From positions 2,764,982-2,828,981 of the forward strand of contig NZ_CP107254.1 of NCBI RefSeq assembly GCF_029229925.1: DNA of 64,000 nt, in the 5' to 3' direction. Positions 17,379 to 27,042 of the stretch are shown here, one piece after another. The notes beneath the pieces are model-generated. The model saw only the letters and a list, made by a program, of their open reading frames with translations. It was not told where the DNA came from and did no database searches. The stretch comes from Halorhabdus sp. BNX81. Its GTDB lineage: Archaea > Halobacteriota > Halobacteria > Halobacteriales > Haloarculaceae. Both the position numbers and the translations under genes were made by a program. Positions within the stretch are counted from its first letter, which is position 1; each line of letters opens with the position of its first letter.

Positions 17379-17969
17379 ATGGAAACAAAACAAGATGAAA
17401 CGAACCGAAGGCGTTTTCTCGGCGTGGTAGCGACAGCACTCGGATCGACGGCCGGTTGTGCAGAAATCAGTCGCCTTCTCGGGGAGCCAAGGGCGCGAAA
17501 ACGAACGAATCTGAGCTGGCGCGCATTTGAACCGTACGTGAAGGGGCAACCGAACCTCGATGCGGCACCGGCCGCGGACGGCTGGCTCGCGACCGATCCG
17601 GACTGGATCGATCGGAACGTTAGATGGCCAAATCTGACGGGGCACGAACAGGATAGTATGCGCCAATTGCAACAGCGGTTCGAGCCGGGCGAATACTTCT
17701 TCACGGCGATCGTCGGTGCGCTCCCGTTTGACTACGCTCTGGGAAAATACCGAGATGTCAGAATCGACGGGCAAGCGATACACGTCTACGCAAAAGGTGC
17801 CTCAACATCTCCCGATGGTAATTCGGATCCGGACCCCAGCGAACCGGAGTCAATCTACGACTACACGTTCACACTCTGGAAACTTCGGGACAATCTGAGC
17901 GCGCCGACCGACATCGACTTCAACTTCCGACGTGGTGAATTGCCGACCGACACCTGGTCGAACAGGTAG
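17379..17969 (+). CDS. Tat lipoprotein of unknown function
   Basis: 196 residues. The N-terminus NRRRFLGVVATALGSTAGC combines a twin-arginine motif with a lipobox (Cys27), so the protein is probably exported folded and held on the outer face of the membrane. The mature part is rich in Trp, Asp and Pro (DGWLATDPDWIDRNVRWPN) and ends YTFTLWKLRDNLSAPTDID. Family unknown. It sits between broken gene pieces, two of which derive from helicase genes on the other strand. Confidence 0.6.
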   Translation: METKQDETNRRRFLGVVATALGSTAGCAEISRLLGEPRARKRTNLSWRAFEPYVKGQPNLDAAPAADGWLATDPDWIDRNVRWPNLTGHEQDSMRQLQQRFEPGEYFFTAIVGALPFDYALGKYRDVRIDGQAIHVYAKGASTSPDGNSDPDPSEPESIYDYTFTLWKLRDNLSAPTDIDFNFRRGELPTDTWSNR

Positions 17970-17977
17970 GCTCAGAT

Positions 17978-18093
17978 TCACTCCACCGCGACCAACCGGC
18001 CCTCCACCACCGGCCCAATGGCACGTCCGGGAACGCCACCTCGATCGCGAACTCTAGTTCCTCGGCATCGCCGCCGGCGGGCAGCGTCAGGCC
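17978..18093 (-). pseudogene. remnant of a Ski2-type helicase C-terminal end
   Basis: On the minus strand LTLPAGGDAEELEFAIEVAFP matches the end of the intact helicase (ATLPVGVFGGDADELTFRVE, VAFPELP). A one-base deletion after the VP codons shifts the frame; with it restored, the sequence continues PVVEGRLVAVE and a stop codon, as in the helicase (PVVETRTVEVV). This piece lies upstream (minus sense) of the helicase 5'-end remnant at 16824, so the two do not come from one intact gene in normal order. Confidence 0.65.
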
Positions 18094-18178
18094 TATTCCT
18101 GAATTCCAAAGAGGAGGTACTTGAAAAATCTCAATACCCGGTCGAATGGGGGCTAGATCACCGCAGTAGTAGTCCGTG

Positions 18179-18379
18179 TCACCCCGAGGACTCAGGCTCA
18201 GCCTCTTCAAGCATGGAGTACAGCGACGAAAGAACACTTCCGAGTAGCGCGATTCCGCCGATGAATAACGGAAGTTTTGCCTGCTGTTCCGCGATGGGGT
18301 CAACTCCCCCTGTTTCAATTTGCACTACCCACACCATCAATAGGATACTGAATAGGAGCGCATCTCTTGACAGTGACAT
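18179..18379 (-). CDS. small two-helix membrane protein
   Basis: 66 residues (MSLSRDALLF) with two hydrophobic helices (about 9-20 and 35-55) and an acidic tail ending EEAEPESSG. The start at 18379 is favoured over an in-frame ATG at 18400, because a TATA box (TTTATAAAT, minus strand, 18401-18409) would then be the right distance for a leaderless mRNA. Unknown function. Confidence 0.5.
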   Translation of the reverse strand: MSLSRDALLFSILLMVWVVQIETGGVDPIAEQQAKLPLFIGGIALLGSVLSSLYSMLEEAEPESSG

Positions 18380-18403
18380 GTGTGAATTGGTTGTAGGCAT
18401 ATT

Positions 18404-18619
18404 TATAAAAGATTTCGTTCTACTGATACCATCGGCGACGAGAACGCCACCTGGCTGGACATCCCACCGGGTGAAAATGCCCACGCGAAATGTGCACTTG
18501 CATCCGTCGTTAGGCAAGAGAAGAGCCACACCACTGCGGCGGCTTGGCGAAAACGGGTTGTCCCGAGCATGGGGCCACTCAGCCGACACGAACATGCGGA
18601 TGTGATAGCAGGATAGAAA
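18404..18619 (+). pseudogene. coding-like remnant without a start
   Basis: One frame stays open to TAG at about 18619 and reads like protein: DENATWLDIPPGENAHAKC, then VVRQEKSHTTAAAWRKR. It has no start codon before it and runs over the promoter of the small minus-strand gene. It may be the tail of a lost gene. I do not recognise the family. Confidence 0.2.
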
Positions 18620-18654
18620 GACTGATATGATAATCGGATTGGAGATTGTATATA

Positions 18655-19875
18655 ATGCGTCGACGGAAGTTCCTCTCGCTGGCGTCTACGTCGTTCGCAC
18701 TGGCAAGCGTTCCTGTATTACGCAGTGTGATGGGACCGACAACCGTCAGCGAGACCGTCTTCGGCGCGAGTGAATCTCCCCTCTCAGAGGCGGACATCAA
18801 AACGGCCAATCGACGGGCACTGAAGAATACAGACGAGATCTCGGCCCAGTCGAACGGTGGAGATGCTGCTGCGATGATGCCGTCGCCGGTGACCGGAGAG
18901 AACGAAGCCGTCGTCGGCTATCGAGTTGCAGTCGATAGTAGCGGGCATGTCGATTACCTACTCGGGAGTGTCAGTACCGGCCGTGGCGACGAACGACGAC
19001 GATCCCACGACACGACGAGGGGACGCCAACGCCGTGACAGCGAGGCCACAACCCGCGCGGCCAGTGACGAAAGTCCCGCTCAAAGCGCCGTCGAAAGGGT
19101 ACACGAAGGATTGAAAGGCGCAACTGATCGAACGGTTTCAGCACGATCGGGCGGGTGCTTCGAGCCAAGCGGCCTGTTCTCGGATGCCACGAATCTCGAA
19201 GCGTGGACCGACCAGTGGGGGTGTCCTGATACGAGTGGTCGCAGAGTCACGATCGGAGAGCCCGCAGGACGGGATCAGTTTACCAACAAGGATGTGGAAC
19301 GGGCGTACGGACAACTGTTCGTCGATGAGTATGTCTTCCGGCAGAAACGAGACGGCGAGCAACTCATCAGCACGCTGAGCGAGTACGAACTGCGGCCAGG
19401 CGAAGCCATAGATGAGGACGGTTTCAAGAACTACAAGCTCGAGGGATTTGAGCCCACCCATGACTACGGAGTGGCCACCAGAAACGAAGTTCGCCAGATC
19501 GAGGGGGCACCAACCTACAAAAACGAAGCCCCTTCCGACATTACGGGGTTCTCGATGGATGCCGGTGTCACGCCAGTCAGTATTGATCTGAGCTGGAGCA
19601 ACGAGCCCGACGAAATTCAGCTGATCAAGCACGGCCATCCGGCTGATGCTATCAGATGGGAACACACGTGGGCGAAGACACAAGCAACACCGACTGTGTT
19701 CGCGGCGAGCGCAGCCAGAGTCGCTGACGAGTTTGCGGACGGTGAGAAAGTGCTCCGGACCGAAGCAGAAATGGACGTGATAGATCCAACGCCGTGGTAT
19801 TTGCCGTTACCAGGGAGCCACGGATCGCTTTTGACCGCCGTGGAATATTATGTGGGAGAAGGAGAGAGTGCGTAG
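18655..19875 (+). CDS. probable Tat-secreted protein of unknown function
   Basis: 406 residues from the ATG at 18655. The N-terminus MRRRKFLSLASTSFALASV is Tat-like (RRRKF then a mild hydrophobic core). A linker at residues about 100-145 is Arg/Ser/Asp-rich with low complexity (RRRSHDTTRGRQRRDSE), and the remainder is acidic. Segments such as DLSWSNEPDEIQLIKHGHP and the C-terminus SHGSLLTAVEYYVGEGESA are distinctive, but the family is unknown to me. An AT-rich TATGATAAT lies about 27 nt before the start. Confidence 0.6.
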   Translation: MRRRKFLSLASTSFALASVPVLRSVMGPTTVSETVFGASESPLSEADIKTANRRALKNTDEISAQSNGGDAAAMMPSPVTGENEAVVGYRVAVDSSGHVDYLLGSVSTGRGDERRRSHDTTRGRQRRDSEATTRAASDESPAQSAVERVHEGLKGATDRTVSARSGGCFEPSGLFSDATNLEAWTDQWGCPDTSGRRVTIGEPAGRDQFTNKDVERAYGQLFVDEYVFRQKRDGEQLISTLSEYELRPGEAIDEDGFKNYKLEGFEPTHDYGVATRNEVRQIEGAPTYKNEAPSDITGFSMDAGVTPVSIDLSWSNEPDEIQLIKHGHPADAIRWEHTWAKTQATPTVFAASAARVADEFADGEKVLRTEAEMDVIDPTPWYLPLPGSHGSLLTAVEYYVGEGESA

Positions 19876-20049
19876 ATGAGTGGTGTGGGCCGAATGATCT
19901 GAACGGAGCATTCCACCTGATGTAGGAGGACACAGTGACAAACGATCACCTCGGCACCATGTTCCCCAGTACCATACTGCTGGATTGCGATGGAACTGGC
20001 GATATGATTTGTACCCATATACCACCCGGAGTTTCGACAGGGTCGTCGC

Positions 20050-22452
20050 TCAGACAACTTCGACCGTCCGCGTCTCGACGACCGGCTGAATCGGGAGTTC
20101 CGGGAACGCCACTTCGACGCGGAAAGTCAGTTCGTCGGCGTCACCCCCGAAGACGCCGACCGGAAGCGTCGCCTCGCCAAGGTAGGTCTCACTCGCAGTC
20201 ATCTCGACGCCGTTGACGGTCACGCGGATGCCAGCCTGCCCGCCGCCGGCCGTGTTCCGGATCGTCACCTCGCACATCTCGTTCTCGCCGTGGGGGATCG
20301 ACTCGGGGAAGTCACCCCAGTCGATCTCGACCACCGGCAGGTCACGTGCACTCTCGAGGACGCGCTCGGCGACGCCCTCGCTCAGGTCCGCGTCGACCAG
20401 GCCCTCGACACCCGCCGCGACCACGTCGGCTGGCGTCGCCAGTCCCTCGGCGGCGAGTTTGCTCGCCCGACCGGACCCGACGCCGTCGATGGCCGTCAAC
20501 CCGACCGCGTCGTCGCTGATGCCGTGTTCGACGCGGGCCTCGATCCGACGGGCGAGATTCGCCGCGCGTGCGCCGTCGAACTCCGCAAGAAAGGCCTGGA
20601 GTGCAGCCAGGAGGCGATTGGCGTTCTGGCGGATCACCCAGGCGTCGCTCTGAAGTTCGGTCGGCGTCGTTCCCCGCATGCTGGCCTCCAGGATCGCCAG
20701 CACCTTCCGCTGACCCGAATCGAGATCGACGTCGACGACGGTCTCCTGATCGGTTCGGTCGTCGCCCAGGACCGCGTGGACAGCGTCGCGTTCGTCGGTT
20801 CGGGCGCTGACGCTGTCAAACTCGCCGGCCCCCGCGACGGCCGAGAGTATGTCTCGCTCGGTGAGTTCGGCCTCGCCCGCGGCGTCGGCGAGATCGCCGA
20901 AGTGCCGGGCAGTATCCAGCCGGAGGTAAAAACGCGAGGCGAGGCGGCCAAGGGCGGTCGCCGAGACCCGGAGATCGTCGTCCATCTCGACGAAGCCCCG
21001 ATCAACCAGCCCACGCATCGTGGAACTGGCCTGCTCCCGAAGCGATCCCGCGGCGTCGTAGCGATCTGGGGCATTGTTCGCGCGCACGTAGTAGAACGTC
21101 GTCTCCAGCCAGTCGAGCACGTCGTCGAGATCCCGGATCGTCCCCATCGCGATCTCGGCGTTGAGGTGGGCATCCAGGCTCTCGGCCAGCCGTGACTCGA
21201 TCTCCTTCCCGTCTCGGAGGAGTCGCCGGTACTTGTCGGCCTCGCTGCGGTCGGTGATCACCCAGGCGTACCCGTGTTCGTCGTAGCCCGGCCGGCCCGC
21301 CCGCCCGAGCATCTGGAGGACGTCCAGCGGACTCATGTCGACCTCGCCCTCCAGGGGATCGTGGAGTTTGGTATCACGGATCACGACACACCGGGCGGGG
21401 AGGTTGACGCCCCAGGCGAGCGTCGAGGTGGAGAAGAGGACCGCGAGTTTTCCCTCGCGGAACCACTGCTCGACCAGATTTTTGTCCTCCCGGGAGAGCC
21501 CGGCGTGGTGGAACCCGACGCCGTCGAGCACCGACTGTCGGAGGGTGTTGTTGTTGAGTTCGGAAGCGTCGTTGTGAAAGTCGTAGTCGCCCCGGGCACC
21601 GACCGGAATGTCCCGTTCGGCGAGTTCGTCGCGGGTCTTCTTGGCCGCCTGGACCGTGTCCTGCCGGGAGGAGACGAACACGAGTGACTGCCCGTCCTCC
21701 CGGAGGTGGGGTTCGACGAGATCGAGGGCTCGGTAGAGGCGACGGTACTTGTCGGCGAAGGCGTTCTCGCCGTGGCTGTAGGTCTTGACGTCGGCGTTGA
21801 GGGGGACCGGTCGGTAGTCCTCGCCGAAGGCGAAGGTGCTCTCGGCGGGGGCCTCAAGCCACTCGGCGACGTCCCCGATGTTGGTCATCGTCGCCGAGAG
21901 GGCGACGATCCGGGGGTCACAGAGGCGTCGCAGTCTGGAAATGGTGACCTCCAGCACGCTCCCGCGGCGGTCGGCGTCGAGTAAGTGGACCTCGTCGATG
22001 ACCACGCAGTCGACGTCGGTGACGAAGCTGTACCGGCTGGAGTCGTGCTTGCGAGTCGCCGAGTCGGCCTTCTCGGGGGTCATGACGAGAACGTCCGCAC
22101 GCTCTGCGCGGCGGGGGTTGAGGTCGCGTTCGCCGGTGACGACGTACACCGAGTAGCCCAGTTCCTCAAAGCGATCCCACTCGCTCTCCTTCTCGTTGGT
22201 GAGTGCCCGGAGCGGCGCGAGGAAGAGCGCCGTCCCGCCCCGATCGATGGTCTTCGCGATGGCGACCTCCGCGACCGCGGTCTTGCCGCTGGCGGTCGGC
22301 GCGCTCACGACGACGTTCTCGTCGCGCTCGAGCAGCGCCGGCAGGGTCTCGGCCTGCATCGCGTTGAACGACTCGAAGGGAAACGCCGGCGCGAAGTCGG
22401 GCAATACGTCGGCGACGGGCACCGCTTTTGGGCTCTCGACTGGCTCTGCCAC
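20050..22452 (-). CDS. Ski2-type superfamily II helicase (Hel308-like)
   Basis: 800 residues from GTG at 22452. Helicase motifs are complete: Q-like FPFESFNAMQAETLP, Walker A APTASGKT (51-58), Ia LAPLRALTNEK, DEVH, SATMTN, the C-terminal RecA domain with FSTSTLAWGVNLPA, and motif VI QMLGRAGRPGYD. Winged-helix and Sec63-like ratchet domains follow, then a helix-hairpin-helix (LTAIDGVGSGRASKLAAEG) and an extra C-terminal beta-domain ending RTVEVV. Hel308 enzymes are 3'-5' helicases that act at stalled forks. The C-terminal beta-extension is unlike classic Hel308, so this is probably a haloarchaeal paralog. Broken copies of both its ends lie at 16.8-18.1 kb. Confidence 0.85.
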   Translation of the reverse strand: MAEPVESPKAVPVADVLPDFAPAFPFESFNAMQAETLPALLERDENVVVSAPTASGKTAVAEVAIAKTIDRGGTALFLAPLRALTNEKESEWDRFEELGYSVYVVTGERDLNPRRAERADVLVMTPEKADSATRKHDSSRYSFVTDVDCVVIDEVHLLDADRRGSVLEVTISRLRRLCDPRIVALSATMTNIGDVAEWLEAPAESTFAFGEDYRPVPLNADVKTYSHGENAFADKYRRLYRALDLVEPHLREDGQSLVFVSSRQDTVQAAKKTRDELAERDIPVGARGDYDFHNDASELNNNTLRQSVLDGVGFHHAGLSREDKNLVEQWFREGKLAVLFSTSTLAWGVNLPARCVVIRDTKLHDPLEGEVDMSPLDVLQMLGRAGRPGYDEHGYAWVITDRSEADKYRRLLRDGKEIESRLAESLDAHLNAEIAMGTIRDLDDVLDWLETTFYYVRANNAPDRYDAAGSLREQASSTMRGLVDRGFVEMDDDLRVSATALGRLASRFYLRLDTARHFGDLADAAGEAELTERDILSAVAGAGEFDSVSARTDERDAVHAVLGDDRTDQETVVDVDLDSGQRKVLAILEASMRGTTPTELQSDAWVIRQNANRLLAALQAFLAEFDGARAANLARRIEARVEHGISDDAVGLTAIDGVGSGRASKLAAEGLATPADVVAAGVEGLVDADLSEGVAERVLESARDLPVVEIDWGDFPESIPHGENEMCEVTIRNTAGGGQAGIRVTVNGVEMTASETYLGEATLPVGVFGGDADELTFRVEVAFPELPIQPVVETRTVEVV

Positions 22453-22617
22453 GCGTAGGTCAGAGACGGGGCGGCGCGTGCATAGGCGTTTCTGTCGCGG
22501 GTCCCAGCCCGATCGGCCGATCGAGATACCTGGCCAACCGGTCGACACTGGCGGCGACCGGACAACCACCCCGGACAGTCCCCCTGTTTTATCCTGCCAA
22601 CGAATGAATGCGACCCT

Positions 22618-23481
22618 ATGTACGACCAGATCCTCCTCCCGGTCGACGAGCAGACTGGACCCGCCGAGGTACTCCACCATGCCGGCGAGATCGCCCACCA
22701 CTTCGACGCCGAGATCCAGATCCTCTACGTCGCTGATACCGACGAGTACAGCGTGACAGTCGTTGACGAGGGGGTGGTCGACGGGCTCGTCGAACACGGC
22801 AAGCAGGTCGTCGCCGACGTGGGCGAGACCCTCGACTCCCTCGACGTCGCCCACAGCGCCGATGTCGTCCAGGGGACGCCGGCCGAGACGATCGTCAAGT
22901 ACGCCAGCGAATACGGCTACGACCTGATCGTGATGCCGACCCACGCCCGCGAGGGACTCTCGCGGTTCCTGCTCGGTAGCGTCACTGAAAAGGTCGTCCG
23001 ACTCGCGGACGTGCCGGTGCTGACCGCCCGGATGATCGAAGAGGATGCGTTTACCTTCCCATACGAGCGCATCCTGCTCCCGACCGACAGCAGCGAATCG
23101 TCACGTCGCGCCGCCGAGCACGGCCTCGACCTCGCGGCGGCCATGGACGCCGCGGTCGACGTGCTCTCGGTGGTCGAGACCGCCGCGCTCGGGCCGGATA
23201 TCGGCTCGAACGTCACCAGCGGCGACTTCGACCAGGGTGCCCACGAGGCGGTCTCGGAGGTCGCGAGCATGGCCGAAAAGCGGGGCGTCGAGGCGAGCAC
23301 ACACGTCGAGACCGGGTCGCCCGACGAGGAGATCCTCTCGGCCGTCGACGAGTACGACTGCCAGGCCGTCGTGATGGGCACGACCGGCCGCCGCGGCGTC
23401 GATCGAATCCTGTTGGGCAGCGTCGCCGAGAAGACCGTCCGGTCCGCGCCGGTGCCGGTCGTGACCGTGCGTGAGGAGTGA
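22618..23481 (+). CDS. tandem universal stress protein (UspA x2)
   Basis: 287 residues holding two UspA domains (about 1-140 and 145-287). Each starts with the usual strand (YDQILLPVDEQTG and YERILLPTDSSES). The ATP-binding signature G-2x-G-9x-G(S/T) is seen as GSVTEKVVRLADVPVL in the first and as GTTGRRGVDRILLGSVAEKTV in the second. Divergent from the helicase gene across 165 nt. Expected to be a cytosolic stress-response protein. Confidence 0.92.
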   Translation: MYDQILLPVDEQTGPAEVLHHAGEIAHHFDAEIQILYVADTDEYSVTVVDEGVVDGLVEHGKQVVADVGETLDSLDVAHSADVVQGTPAETIVKYASEYGYDLIVMPTHAREGLSRFLLGSVTEKVVRLADVPVLTARMIEEDAFTFPYERILLPTDSSESSRRAAEHGLDLAAAMDAAVDVLSVVETAALGPDIGSNVTSGDFDQGAHEAVSEVASMAEKRGVEASTHVETGSPDEEILSAVDEYDCQAVVMGTTGRRGVDRILLGSVAEKTVRSAPVPVVTVREE

Positions 23482-23637
23482 GAACGCAGACGAGACCGCT
23501 ATCGGCAATGGATTTTGAGTACCGCGTGAGTACAGCATCTCCCGCTCGCTTTCGTCGTGACCGGTGACGACTCCGGACCAGAATATATTTATTAGATTTA
23601 CTGCAAGATTCGATATCAGGTCGAAGATGATCTCGAC

Positions 23638-24174
23638 ATGAACCGACGGACGTTTCTCGCAACGCTGGGCGGGACTGCCGCGGTCGGTGGCGCGGGCTAT
23701 ATCGCCATAGATCCGTTCCAGCGAGAACACAGGCTCTGGTGCGTTCGTCTCAATAATACGTGGTTTGGAGAAGCCGAAGTCGATGCGCGAGTGAAACGTA
23801 ATGGCACAGTTGTCCACGAAGATAGTTACGAAATCCCAGGAATGGACGCAAGTCCGAGGGGGGACGAGGAGCCGCTGTATTGGGTCGACGTGAACAGGAG
23901 ATTACTCTACGGGTGGAATACCGATCCGGCAGTGTTCACTGTCGAAAGTCGCAGGTCCGACCGGGACAAGTGGGTGAGTCAATCATTCGACCATGTTGAA
24001 GCCACCAACATCCATGCAACAGTCGATATATATGGTAGCTCGGGAGTCGCCGGGACCCGCGCACACGAATTCGGATCGTTAGCGCAAGCGAAAGGATTCG
24101 TCGAAGAAGTCAAACCAGCCAATAGAGATCAGTCGGCCGGGAACACCACTGAGAGGGCAAGCCCACAGAAATGA
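23638..24174 (+). CDS. Tat-secreted protein, tandem paralog 1
   Basis: 178 residues, MNRRTFLATLGGTAAVGGAG: a Tat signal with short hydrophobic core and no lipobox cysteine. The mature domain appears all-beta: HRLWCVRLNNTWFGEAEVDA, RVKRNGTVVHEDSYEIPGMD, then VDVNRRLLYGWNTDP. The C-terminal tail is polar (KPANRDQSAGNTTERASPQK). It is the first of three tandem paralogs. Its stop overlaps the next start as ATGA, so they are translated together. A TATA-like ATATATTTATTAG lies at about 23582. Unknown function. Confidence 0.65.
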   Translation: MNRRTFLATLGGTAAVGGAGYIAIDPFQREHRLWCVRLNNTWFGEAEVDARVKRNGTVVHEDSYEIPGMDASPRGDEEPLYWVDVNRRLLYGWNTDPAVFTVESRRSDRDKWVSQSFDHVEATNIHATVDIYGSSGVAGTRAHEFGSLAQAKGFVEEVKPANRDQSAGNTTERASPQK

Positions 24175-24707
24175 ACCGACGTCGGTTTCTCGCAACGCTG
24201 GGCGGGACCGCCGCGGTCGGTGGCGCGGGCTATATTGCCTTGGATCCATTCCAGCGGGAACACCGGCTCTGGTTCGTTCGTCTCAACAGATCGTGGCCTG
24301 GAGAAGTCGAAGTCGATGCCCGGGTAAAACGCAATGGCACAGTCGTTTGCGAAGATAGCTACGAAATCCCAGGAATGAACGCAAGTGAAAGTGTGAGCGA
24401 GAAGCCAGTGATTTTTGTCGACGTAAACAGTAGATTACTTTACGGCTGGGATACCGACCCAGCGGCGTTCACTGTCGAAAGTCGCATCTCCGGCCGGGAC
24501 GAATGGGTGAGTCAATCCTTCGGTCACGTTGAAGCCAATGCCAGCATCGGAGCAACGGTTGAAATCCTAGGCCGCGGAGTCGCTGGTGTCCAAGCACACG
24601 AATTTGGATCCGCAACGCAGGCGAAACAGTTCCTCGAAGAAGTCAAACCAGCCAATAGAGATCAGTCGTCCGGGAACACCACTGAGAAGGCAAGCCCACA
24701 GAAATGA
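24171..24707 (+). CDS. Tat-secreted protein, tandem paralog 2
   Basis: 178 residues, very close to paralog 1 over the signal peptide and first 60 residues and more divergent in the central loop (SVSEKPVIFVDVN). It overlaps both neighbours by 4 nt (ATGA). The first 160 nt of paralogs 2 and 3 are almost identical in DNA, so the duplication is recent or kept alike by gene conversion. Confidence 0.65.
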   Translation: MNRRRFLATLGGTAAVGGAGYIALDPFQREHRLWFVRLNRSWPGEVEVDARVKRNGTVVCEDSYEIPGMNASESVSEKPVIFVDVNSRLLYGWDTDPAAFTVESRISGRDEWVSQSFGHVEANASIGATVEILGRGVAGVQAHEFGSATQAKQFLEEVKPANRDQSSGNTTEKASPQK

Positions 24708-25101
24708 ACCGACGTCGGTTTCTCGCAACGCTGGGCGGGACCGCCGCGGTCGGTGGCGCGGGCTATATTGCCTTGGATCCATTCCAGCGGGAACACCGGC
24801 TCTGGTTCGTTCGTCTCAACAGATCGTGGCCTGGGGAAGTCAAAGTCGATGCGCGAGTGAAACGCAACAACACAGTTGTCCACGAAGATAGTTACGAAAT
24901 CCCAGGGATGGACGCGAGTGAAACGCTGGACGAGAAGCCATTAGTTTGGGTTGACGTGAACAGTAGATTACTCTACGGTTGGGATACCGACCTAGCGGCG
25001 TTCACTGTCGAAAGTCGCATCTCCGGTCGGGACGACTGGGTGAGTCAATCCTTCGGTCACGTTGAAGCCAATACCAGCATCGGAGCAACGGTCGATATCC
25101 T
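24704..25101 (+). pseudogene. Tat-secreted protein, tandem paralog 3, split by a mobile unit
   Basis: The gene runs from ATG 24704 to 25101, where a mobile unit enters after GTCGATATCCT. The frame resumes at 27360 (TGGCCTCGGAGTCGCC) and ends at TGA 27478-27480. Removing 25102-27359 restores an uninterrupted 172-residue paralog with the expected tail (KQFLEEVKPANRDQ). As it stands, the left part would be translated with about 14 foreign residues (STSQSRLVRTSAC). Confidence 0.85.
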
Positions 25102-26499
25102 CAGTACCTCACAAAGCCGGTTAGTTAGAACGTCTGCTTGCTGAAGATGTGTCCAAACACCAGCAGCAAGCAGACAGTGAAATCCACGAAGACCAACTCC
25201 TTAAGTTCCTCGTCAACCGACTTGACGAGGAAGTTTCTCTGAACCTCGCCAACAACGCTGAAATCGATGCAGAAGACATCTACGAGGTCCTCGTCGGCGC
25301 TACCGCCGACGGGACCTCGATCTCCACGCTGTGCAACTCCAGTGAAGACTCGCCATCTGCGAACACGATCCTCTACCATCTGCGGACGAAGTTCGAGCCG
25401 GAACGGCTCGGTCGAGTCGCTAACACGCTCCTTCGACGGGATGTCGTCGAACTGCTTCCCGAGCAGATGGAGGTCTGCGCAGACCTCCACCTGCGACCCT
25501 ACTACGGTGACGAAGACGATACAGACAGCCACTACCACTCGGAAGCGAAGCGTGGAACCACCGCGTTCCACGCTTACGCGACACTATACGCGCGTGTGAA
25601 GAACAAACGGTACACGCTGCGGTGCGCCGTCTCAAAGACGGCGACACCGCCAGCAGCGTCCTCGCTGAGTTTCTTGGAGTGCTCGACGGCTTTGACATCG
25701 AGGTCAAGGCCGTCTACCTTGATCGCGGATTCTACGACAGCAAGTGTCTCACGTTACTCTACGCGCACAACTACGCCTACGTGATGCCGATCATCCAGTG
25801 GGGGAAGACGATTCAGCAGGAACTCTCGAAAGGGTGGAGCCGCGTCATCAACCACGACCTGACAGGGAAACTCGACGGTCACAGCTGGACCGTCGAATTT
25901 CCCGTCTACATCGACTGTACGTACCTAAATGGACGGTACGACGAGAACGGTGTGGCGCGTCACGGCTACGCCGATGACGCGCCGTTCATCGAGACACCAC
26001 GCGATGCTCGATACCACTACAACAAACGCTTCGGTATCGAGTCGAGCTATCGCTTGTCTGAGCAAGCGATAGCGACGACAACGACACGAGACGCAACGGT
26101 GAGACTGCTGTACGTCGTGGTGAGTCTGCTGTTGCAGAACGCCTGGCGGTATCTCCACCACGAATACGTGGCGACGCCCCGCCGAGGCGGGCGTCGCCTC
26201 TGGTAGTGGCCCTACAAGGAGTTCATCAATATGGTTCGACGGGCCGCGTGGACGGCCCTCGCGGTGCGTCGGGCCGTCCCCGCGAATCGGCCACCAGACG
26301 ACCGGTTCCACCGGTAGTCACCGACCGAGTACGCCGCTTCGTGAGTGGCAACGCTGTCGAGTCGGCGGCTGAGTGCCGCCGACAGCGACAGCCCCCACCA
26401 ATTCATCCGTGATTGCTTGGTGAGAATCAACAGTAGGTTCGCTTCGACACAGAACTCACGCTCCAGAAGCATTAGCCGAGGACGCTTTGTGAGGTACTG
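25102..26499 (+). mobile_element. ISH3-family insertion sequence
   Basis: 1398 bp bounded by perfect 16-bp inverted repeats CAGTACCTCACAAAGC (25102-25117) and GCTTTGTGAGGTACTG (26484-26499). It carries one ISH3-type transposase reading frame, now broken. The inner right end is not followed by the target repeat; that is found only at the outer right end (27355). Confidence 0.85.
25149..26317 (+). pseudogene. ISH3-family transposase, frameshifted and with a nonsense codon
   Basis: Starts GTG (SKHQQQADSEIHEDQL), passes the DDE-type core (ADLHLRPYYGDEDDT as the first Asp region, VKAVYLDRGFYDSK as the second, RFGIESSYRLSEQ as the Glu region) and ends RPPDDRFHR. Two lesions are visible: one missing G near 25618 (RYTL then AVRRLKDGDT in the next frame), and TAG at 26204-26206 where family members have Trp. 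The element cannot move by itself unless the frameshift is suppressed. Confidence 0.85.
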
Positions 26500-26537
26500 A
26501 ACATTTATATGCATTTGGGATGAATACCGGATTATAA

Positions 26538-26999
26538 ATGTCATCCAACAATGTAAAAACGGATTTATTGATTACAACGATCGCATTTATAATTCTCCCA
26601 ACTACTTTGCTCGTTATGTTCGTTTGGGCACCACCGATGGAAGTCGTGGATTTGACGGGCTTGAAACTATTTCCTGCATTTGGAGTCTTCATATTAGCAC
26701 TCATTCTTGGAGTGCTCTTCGCAACTACTCCGACATCCGATTCCGATGATAGGTTCATCCGAAGTCCAGGCCTGACCTCGGAGTTGAGCGTCAGCTCATG
26801 GTTATCTTGGCTTGTCCTCGTTTGTAGTGTTGGGGCATTATCAGGTTTGATCGGGGCCTTCGCTGGGGAAATGACGAAGTATTCGGTATTGTTCTGGATC
26901 TGCGCTGCATACGGAGCAGCACTAATCAAGTTCTATGACCTAAGCATTGAAGACCAAGCACTAGGCTCTGCCAATGGTGACAAGGCTTCCAAACATTAA
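26538..26999 (+). CDS. membrane protein carried as passenger in the mobile unit
   Basis: 153 residues with four probable transmembrane helices (about 9-30, 43-62, 86-110, 115-135) and a polar C-terminus. GC is clearly lower than the chromosome. A TATA box (CATTTATATGC, 26502-26512) lies right beside the IS end and about 28 nt before the ATG, so the gene is probably leaderless and has its own promoter. No recognisable family; it is not an obvious resistance or toxin gene. Confidence 0.55.
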   Translation: MSSNNVKTDLLITTIAFIILPTTLLVMFVWAPPMEVVDLTGLKLFPAFGVFILALILGVLFATTPTSDSDDRFIRSPGLTSELSVSSWLSWLVLVCSVGALSGLIGAFAGEMTKYSVLFWICAAYGAALIKFYDLSIEDQALGSANGDKASKH

Positions 27000-27042
27000 A
27001 GCGGATTTGCATTTCAAACGGTAGTGTATATATAAGCTGGTA

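Noticed and set aside
25149..25784. Two separate genes for the ISH3 transposase
   Set aside because: The second frame continues the same protein with a one-base offset at 25618; a programmed frameshift is not known for this family, so one broken gene is the simpler reading.
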